Assembly (NCBI GenBank): GCA_015484845.1
Contig: WFUT01000020.1
Span: 1-64,000 of the forward strand
Direction of reading: 5' to 3'
Source: Desulfobulbaceae bacterium
GTDB lineage: Bacteria > Desulfobacterota > Desulfobulbia > Desulfobulbales > Desulfobulbaceae
Length of the DNA: 64,000 bases
In this document: one piece after another, positions 58,578 through 64,000 of the stretch
Layout of the letters: each line of letters starts with the position of its first letter
Position numbering within the stretch: position 1 is the stretch's first letter
Program-made: the position numbers and the translations under genes
Notes under the pieces: generated by a model
Told to the model about the DNA's origin: nothing
What the model saw: the letters and a program-made list of their open reading frames with translations, nothing else
Database searches by the model: none

Positions 58578-58733
58578 CCCCTCCCGAGGGGCGGAAAAAC
58601 AGAGAAAAGATCCTCTCACGCGGCCGGTGCGTCGAAAAAAAACGACCACGCCTGTCGCATCCGCTGATGCGGCAAAAGAGAATCTTTTCTTCATTTTCAA
58701 CGTGCAGGATCGAGGTACAAGGTATTTCACTGC
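58578..58733 (+). repeat. Intergenic structured repeat, copy C (reference copy)
   Basis: Hairpins CCCCTC/GAGGGG, GTCG-A8-CGAC, GCATC/GATGC and AAAAGA/TCTTTT, then tail 'CATTTTCAACGTGCAGGATCGAGGT'; aligns with A, B, D. Confidence 0.82.
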
Positions 58734-58754
58734 AACGACCCACAGGTACAGATC

Positions 58755-60338
58755 ATGATATCGCTGCTTGATTACGGCGCCGGCAATGTCCGCTCCATCG
58801 TCAACGCCCTGGAACACCTGGGCGAGACCGTACAGACCGTGCAGACCCCGGACGACATCCGCCGGGCGGACCGCCTGGTCTTCCCCGGCGTGGGCAACTT
58901 CGGTGCCATGATGGAGATCCTGCGCCGGAGAGACTTTGTCGATCCCCTGGTTGAATATATCGGCTCCGGCCGTCCCTTTTTCGGCATCTGCGTCGCCCTG
59001 CAGGCCCTGTTCGAGGGCAGCGAGGAGGCACCGGACCAGCCCGGCCTGGGGATCATTCCCGGCCGGGTCAGGCGGTTTGCCACCGGGCTCGCCGTGCCGC
59101 ACATGGGCTGGAACGGCATCAAGGTACACCAGCCATCCCGGATCTTCAACGGTTTCCGGGGTGACGAGAAGCTCTACTTTGTCCACTCCTATCACGTGGT
59201 GCCCGAATCGCGGCAGTGCGTGCTCGCCACCACCGACTATGGCGAGGAATTCGTCAGCGCCGTCCAGCAGGGCAACATGGTGGCCACCCAGTTCCACCCG
59301 GAAAAGAGCGGCAGGGCCGGCCTCAGGCTCCTGGAGAACTTCCTCGACCAGACACGCGAGGCCATCGTGCCTGCCCACTGCCCTGACACCACGCGGCTCG
59401 CCCGGCGGATCATCGCCTGTCTCGATGTCCGTTCCAACGACCAGGGTGACCTGGTGGTGACCAAGGGCGACCAGTACGACGTGCGCGAAAACGGGGATGT
59501 CCGCAACCTGGGCAAGCCGGTGCAGCTCGCCCGCGAGTACTACGAGCAGGGCGCCGACGAGATCACCTTTCTCAACATTACCGCCTTCAGGGACTTCCCC
59601 CTCCAGGACATGCCCATGCTGGAGGTCCTGCGCGCGACATCGAAAAACGTCTTCGTGCCGCTGACCATCGGCGGCGGCATCCGCGACTTCACCGACCGCA
59701 ACGGCCGCCATTACTCGGCCCTGGAGGTGGCCGCGGAATACTTCCGTTCCGGCGCCGACAAGATCTCCATCGGCTCGGACGCGGTGCTCATCGTCGAGGA
59801 GGTCCTGCAAAGCGGCCGCAGCACCGGCATGAGTTCCATCGAGCAGATCGCCCGGGTCTATGGCAACCAGGCCGTGGTGATCTCGGTGGATCCGCGCCGG
59901 GTCTACGTGGACAGTCCCGACGCCGTGCCCCACCACACCATCGAAACCGAGATTCCCGGCCCGGCCGGCGAACGATACTGCTGGTACCAGTGCACCATCA
60001 GGGGCGGCCGCGAGGGCCGGGACCTGGACGCCGTCACCCTGGCCAGGACCTGTGAACAGCTCGGGGCCGGCGAGATCCTGCTCAACTGCATCGACCGCGA
60101 CGGCACCAACCAGGGCTTTGACCTGGAACTGATCCGCGCGGTCAAGGCCGCGGTCACCATCCCGGTTATCGCCTCCAGCGGCGCCGGCAGCGCGGCCCAC
60201 TTCCTGGAGGTCTTCACCCGGACCGACGCCGACGCGGCCCTGGCGGCCGGGATCTTCCACCGCCGCGAGGTCCCCATCGGCGAGGTCAAATCCTTTCTCC
60301 AGGGCAAGGTGGAGATCTCCTACCCCCCGTCCAGGTAG
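58755..60338 (+). CDS. Fused imidazole glycerol phosphate synthase (HisH glutaminase + HisF cyclase; HIS7-like)
   Basis: Single 527-aa ORF: HisH 'LLDYGAGNVRSIVNALEHLG...FFGICVALQALFEGSEE...QFHPEKSG' then HisF 'RRIIACLDVRSNDQGDLVVTKGDQYDV...LTIGGGIRDF...GADKISIGSDAV...ILLNCIDRDGTNQGFDLELI...IPVIASSGAG'. Confidence 0.96.
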   Translation: MISLLDYGAGNVRSIVNALEHLGETVQTVQTPDDIRRADRLVFPGVGNFGAMMEILRRRDFVDPLVEYIGSGRPFFGICVALQALFEGSEEAPDQPGLGIIPGRVRRFATGLAVPHMGWNGIKVHQPSRIFNGFRGDEKLYFVHSYHVVPESRQCVLATTDYGEEFVSAVQQGNMVATQFHPEKSGRAGLRLLENFLDQTREAIVPAHCPDTTRLARRIIACLDVRSNDQGDLVVTKGDQYDVRENGDVRNLGKPVQLAREYYEQGADEITFLNITAFRDFPLQDMPMLEVLRATSKNVFVPLTIGGGIRDFTDRNGRHYSALEVAAEYFRSGADKISIGSDAVLIVEEVLQSGRSTGMSSIEQIARVYGNQAVVISVDPRRVYVDSPDAVPHHTIETEIPGPAGERYCWYQCTIRGGREGRDLDAVTLARTCEQLGAGEILLNCIDRDGTNQGFDLELIRAVKAAVTIPVIASSGAGSAAHFLEVFTRTDADAALAAGIFHRREVPIGEVKSFLQGKVEISYPPSR

Positions 60339-60345
60339 CGTGCCC

Positions 60346-60382
60346 CCGGCAGGAACCGCTGCGGGGCAACGCTTCCTGCCGG
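60346..60382. repeat. 10-bp perfect inverted repeat CCGGCAGGAA/TTCCTGCCGG between convergent genes
   Basis: Read directly; no clear U-tract, possibly a rho-independent-like or mRNA-stabilising hairpin. Confidence 0.5.
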
Positions 60383-60432
60383 ATCTCGTCGCGGGCCGGG
60401 GAAGTCAGGCCCCGGCCTGGCGGCGATGCCTG

Positions 60433-61275
60433 TTACGGCTCCGGCACTCCCTCCCGATTCTCTGCAAGGCCCACCACCACCAGGCCGGCCCGGTCGGCGG
60501 CGGCCACCATGGCCCGGCGGTCAAAGAGCAGGGACTGGCCGGCCTCCACGGCCAGCACGCTGCCATGGACCGCGGCCAGGGTCTTAATGGTATTGGTGCC
60601 GGTGGCCGGCAGGTCGAAACGGAAGTCCTGGCCCGGCTTTTTCAGCTTGACCACCACCGCCCCCTTTCCGGCCAGCTCACCCCCCCGGCGGATGGCGGCA
60701 TCGGTGCCCTCGATGGCCTCCACGGCCAGGACGCTGCGGCCGCGGACCACCACGCACTGGCCGATATCCAGCCTGCCGATCTCGCGGGCGATACGCCAGC
60801 CGAACCGGATATCCTCCATCTGTTCCCGGCTCGGTTTTTTCCGGGTCAGGATGCCGCGGGGAAAGAAGAGATGGTCCAGGTAGCAGGTGGAGGCCAGGAC
60901 CCGGATACCTTCCTCCTCCAGGGTGGCGGCCACGGCCCGGAGGATGGCGTCGTCCTGGCGGGCGTCGATCCGGTTCCAGAGGGCCAGGCCCTTGAGGTCG
61001 GGCAGGACGTCCCGGAAGATGCGGGTCTTGGTGATGGTGCCGCAGAAGACGGTCTCGCGCACGCCCTGCCTGCGGAAATGCTCTATTATCCTGCCGAGCT
61101 GGCCGAGTTTTACCCAGAAGATGACGTCGGCCCGCTGCCCGAGCTCGGGCAGGGTCTCGTTGACATGGGCGATGGCCACCACCCTTCTGCCGCGGGCCCG
61201 GGCCGCGTCGGCAAAGAGCAGCGGAAACTGCCCGCCGCCGGCAATGAGTCCGATGGGGGATCGCTTCTCAGGCAT
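60433..61275 (-). CDS. lpxI: UDP-2,3-diacylglucosamine diphosphatase LpxI (DUF1009)
   Basis: 'IGLIAGGGQFPLLFADAARARGRRVVAIAH', 'DDAILRAVAATLEEEGIRVL', 'AIEGTDAAIRRGGELAG', 'DLPATGTNTIKTLAAVHGSVLAVEAG'; adjacent to lpxA. Confidence 0.93.
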   Translation of the reverse strand: MPEKRSPIGLIAGGGQFPLLFADAARARGRRVVAIAHVNETLPELGQRADVIFWVKLGQLGRIIEHFRRQGVRETVFCGTITKTRIFRDVLPDLKGLALWNRIDARQDDAILRAVAATLEEEGIRVLASTCYLDHLFFPRGILTRKKPSREQMEDIRFGWRIAREIGRLDIGQCVVVRGRSVLAVEAIEGTDAAIRRGGELAGKGAVVVKLKKPGQDFRFDLPATGTNTIKTLAAVHGSVLAVEAGQSLLFDRRAMVAAADRAGLVVVGLAENREGVPEP

Positions 61276-61283
61276 GACCGGGA

Positions 61284-62093
61284 TCAGTCGTCGCTGGTCC
61301 TCTTCACCACGCCCCGCTTGCTGGCCTGGAAGAACTCCACCATGTTGCGCACCTCGGGGCAGTCGGGAATCTCCTCCAGCGTCCTGGCCAGGGCGTCCTT
61401 GAGCAGCAGCTCCGGCGAGCGGAAGATGATCCTGAAGGCGTGTTCCAGCTTGGAGATGGTCTCCCTGGACATACCGCTGCGGCGCAGGCCGATCTTGTTG
61501 ATGCCGGCGATGCGCATCCGGTTCCGGGTCCCGGTGAGGATCACGTAGGGCGGGACATCGAGGCTGATGCCGGACATGCCGCCCACGTAGGTGTAGGCGC
61601 CGATGCGGCAGAACTGGTGCACGGCGACAAGCCCGCCCAGGCTGACATGATCGTCGATGCGGACATGACCGGCCAGGGTGGCGACGTTGGCCATTACCAC
61701 GTGGTTGCTGATGGTGCAGTCGTGGGCAATGTGGGAGTAGGCCATGATCATGTTGGAATCGCCGATCACGGTCCTGCCGTTGCCGGCCACGGTGCCGCGG
61801 TGGATGGAGACGTACTCGCGCACCAGGTTGTCGTTGCCGATGATCAGCTCGGTGGGCTCGCCCCGGTAGTGGATATCCTGGGGCGGGGCGCCGATGGAGC
61901 CAAACGAGCCGATCCGGTTGCGCGCCCCGATGGTGGTGTTGCCGGAGACCACGGTATGGGCGTCGATCACGGTCTCCGGCCCGATGGTCACCGGCCCGTC
62001 GATAACGGCATAGGGCCCGATGGTGACGGTTTCATGAACTTCCGCCCGGGCGTCGACCACGGCGGTTGGGTGTATATTCATATTGCTGTCCAT
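61284..62093 (-). CDS. lpxA: UDP-N-acetylglucosamine acyltransferase LpxA
   Basis: Hexapeptide repeats: 'IHPTAVVDARAEVHETVTIGPYAVIDG', 'HDCTISNHVVMANVATLAGHVRIDDHVSLGGLVAVHQFCRIG', 'GLRRSGMS'. Confidence 0.96.
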   Translation of the reverse strand: MDSNMNIHPTAVVDARAEVHETVTIGPYAVIDGPVTIGPETVIDAHTVVSGNTTIGARNRIGSFGSIGAPPQDIHYRGEPTELIIGNDNLVREYVSIHRGTVAGNGRTVIGDSNMIMAYSHIAHDCTISNHVVMANVATLAGHVRIDDHVSLGGLVAVHQFCRIGAYTYVGGMSGISLDVPPYVILTGTRNRMRIAGINKIGLRRSGMSRETISKLEHAFRIIFRSPELLLKDALARTLEEIPDCPEVRNMVEFFQASKRGVVKRTSDD

Positions 62094-62144
62094 TGTCCCT
62101 GCCGGCTCGGGCAGGTTGCGCATTGTCCGGCGCCACTCTCCGGC

Positions 62145-62600
62145 TCAGGAAAAGGTGGCCATCAGTTCGGCCTCGGCAGCCAGCTGCTCGTCCACGTAGG
62201 CCCTGCCGGTCATCTTGGTCAGGCGGCTCTTCTGCCGGATCAGTTCAAGTTTGAAGATCAGCTGGTCCCCGGGCCGGACCACCCTGCGAAAGCGCACCTT
62301 GTCGAGACCGGCGAAGTAGACCAGCTTCTCGCCGATCATCTCCGGCGCCGACAGGTAGGCCAGGAGCCCGCCGGCCTGGGCCATGCCCTCCATGATCAGG
62401 ACCCCGGGCATGACCGGCTCGCCGGGAAAGTGGCCCTGAAAAAAGGGCTCCCCCATGGAGACGTTCTTCAGGCCGACGATGCTCCTGCCCTTCTCGAAGT
62501 CCAGGATCCGGTCCACGAGAATAAAGGGGTACCGGTGCGGTAGCAGTTCAAGGATACCCCGGATGTCGATGGGTGGTTCCCACTGGCGCTCTTCACTCAT
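62145..62600 (-). CDS. fabZ: 3-hydroxyacyl-[ACP] dehydratase FabZ
   Basis: 'ILELLPHRYPFILVDRILDFEKG', 'PFFQGHFPGEPVMPGVLIMEGMAQAGG'. Confidence 0.97.
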   Translation of the reverse strand: MSEERQWEPPIDIRGILELLPHRYPFILVDRILDFEKGRSIVGLKNVSMGEPFFQGHFPGEPVMPGVLIMEGMAQAGGLLAYLSAPEMIGEKLVYFAGLDKVRFRRVVRPGDQLIFKLELIRQKSRLTKMTGRAYVDEQLAAEAELMATFS

Positions 62601-62738
62601 TGTCCTCTTCCTCTCCATCTCTCAAAAAAACAGGGACCGGGAGACCGGGCGGAGTCCCCCCCTGCTCCCGGTGACCGTGAAATTGTATCACCTGACTCGG
62701 CCGCGGGCCGGCAGTCGCCCGCCAGCCGGGGCGCCCTG

Positions 62739-63788
62739 TCACGTATCCTGCGACGAGTTGCCCTTGACGAGCCGGTCCAGCTCGCGGCGCAGGCGGCGCA
62801 CTTCCCTGACCAGGCCGGGCAGGCGGCTGTAGGCGGCCGAGGCCCGGCCCCAGGTCTTGATCTCCATGGCCGGCGTGCCGCCCACCACCGCGCCCTCGGG
62901 CTGGCTGTTGTGCACCCCGCCCTTGGCCGCGACCATGACCCGGTCCGCGAGATGCAGGTGCCCCGCGATCCCGGCCTTGGCGCCCAGGACCACGTTGCGG
63001 CCCAGGGTCGTGCTGCCGGCGATGCCCACCTGGGCGACCAGGATGGAGTTTTCGCCGATGTCCACGTTATGGGCCACCTGGACCAGGTTGTCGATCTTGA
63101 CCCCGGAACGGATGCGGGTGGTGCCGAAGGCGGCCCGGTCGATGCAGGTATTGGCCCCGATCTCCACGTCGTCGTCGATACGCACCGTGCCGACCTGCGG
63201 TTTTTTTACGTGGCAGCCCCGGGTATCGGTGGCGAACCCGAAACCGTCGCTGCCGATAACCGCGCCATGGTGGATGATGACCCGGCTGCCGATCCGGCAG
63301 CCGCGGGCCACGACCACGTTGGCATGCAACACGGTGTCATCGCCGATCTCCACGTCATCGCCGATCACCACCCCCGGCTCCAGGGTGACCCGGCTGCCCA
63401 GCCGGACCCGGTCGCCGATACAGACCAGGGGACCGATGGCGACCTCGGCCGGAATGGCGCACTCCTTCCCCACCACGGCCGACGGATGGACACCAGTGGC
63501 GACAAAGGGCCCTGCCAGCAGGTGGTTGTGGATCACTGCCGCGGCCAGGTCGGGATCATCGACCCTGATGAGCGGCATGGGCCCCTCGCGCACCGCCATG
63601 GGCACGATACAGGCCGATGCCCGGCACGCCTGCAGGCGGGGGACCATCTTCGGGCTGGTGATAAAGGTGAGCTCGCCCGGGCCGGCCAGTTCGATCCCGT
63701 TGAAACCGTGGATGACGGTATCGCTGTCGCCACTCACGTCGCCGGCCACCAGGGCGGCCAGTTCCGCCAGGGTATGTGGAGGTGCCAT
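62739..63788 (-). CDS. lpxD: UDP-3-O-acyl-glucosamine N-acyltransferase LpxD
   Basis: Hexapeptide repeats: '[28 protein letters not shown]', '[19 protein letters not shown]', '[24 protein letters not shown]'. Confidence 0.96.
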   Translation of the reverse strand: MAPPHTLAELAALVAGDVSGDSDTVIHGFNGIELAGPGELTFITSPKMVPRLQACRASACIVPMAVREGPMPLIRVDDPDLAAAVIHNHLLAGPFVATGVHPSAVVGKECAIPAEVAIGPLVCIGDRVRLGSRVTLEPGVVIGDDVEIGDDTVLHANVVVARGCRIGSRVIIHHGAVIGSDGFGFATDTRGCHVKKPQVGTVRIDDDVEIGANTCIDRAAFGTTRIRSGVKIDNLVQVAHNVDIGENSILVAQVGIAGSTTLGRNVVLGAKAGIAGHLHLADRVMVAAKGGVHNSQPEGAVVGGTPAMEIKTWGRASAAYSRLPGLVREVRRLRRELDRLVKGNSSQDT

Positions 63789-63857
63789 GCCGCAGTCTCC
63801 TGCTTCGGTTTGCTCGGTTCCAAGTGGACCCGACCTTAGTCCATTTTCCGGCAATGC

Positions 63858-64000
63858 TCAACGGTAAAGAAGGACCGGCTCACACTGCTCCCTGTATGCC
63901 GCCAGCTCCTGCTGCCAGGAGGCCTCCAGCTCGAGGATATCGACGCCATCCTCCAGGGCGAGGCGCACCTGCCGATCGCCCAGGATCAGGTCCATGGGCA
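63858..64000 (-). CDS. C-terminal fragment of an unidentified protein, truncated by the window edge
   Basis: Open minus frame '...MDLILGDRQVRLALEDGVDILELEASWQQELAAYREQCEPVLLYR*' to the window end. Confidence 0.45.
   Translation of the reverse strand, partial: PMDLILGDRQVRLALEDGVDILELEASWQQELAAYREQCEPVLLYR

Noticed and set aside
58542-60260. 572-aa minus ORF opposite hisHF
   Set aside because: Shadow of the well-supported HisHF gene; only its extreme C-terminus, in repeat copy C, is of interest.
1-64000. CRISPR arrays, tRNA/rRNA genes, prophage or IS transposase genes
   Set aside because: No regular repeat-spacer array, no recognisable tRNA/rRNA sequence and no transposase/integrase-like ORF seen by eye; tRNAscan-SE and ISfinder searches would be needed to confirm.

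Overview
The window looks like a high-GC chromosomal region of an anaerobic, Desulfobulbales-like (delta-type) bacterium; the taxon is inferred from gene content only. Gene density is high and most genes lie on the minus strand.

Main blocks, left to right:
- a giant BadF/HgdB-type activase and an omptin-like outer-membrane protease;
- a GMC oxidoreductase / alpha-beta hydrolase pair, an M3-like metallopeptidase and a YkgJ-type Cys-cluster protein;
- a PHP-family phosphatase, a HEAT-repeat/REC protein, a CoA-disulfide-reductase-like rhodanese fusion and crcB plus DUF190;
- an AsmA-like protein and an RND efflux operon whose TolC carries an N-terminal ABC-substrate-binding-like domain;
- a CAP protein, FetAB-like ABC genes, a glycosyltransferase, a sensor kinase and a radical SAM protein;
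- an almost complete dcw cluster (ftsZ-ftsA-ftsQ-murB-murC-murG-[small Cys protein]-murD-mraY-murEF-ftsI-ftsL-rsmH-mraZ), then der;
- an AmgK-like kinase, an MTHFR-like protein, a MurU-like nucleotidyltransferase and a eukaryote-style HisH-HisF fusion;
- lpxI-lpxA-fabZ-lpxD.

Most notable observations:
1. A dispersed intergenic repeat of about 130-160 bp. Five copies have conserved blocks and hairpins that appear to covary, and they sit at 5' ends of transcription units.
2. The dcw cluster has no ftsW, and its FtsI homologue has lost the SxxK and KTG catalytic motifs.
3. murD is split at a T6 slippery homopolymer.
4. Several domain fusions: MurE-MurF, HisH-HisF and SBP-TolC.
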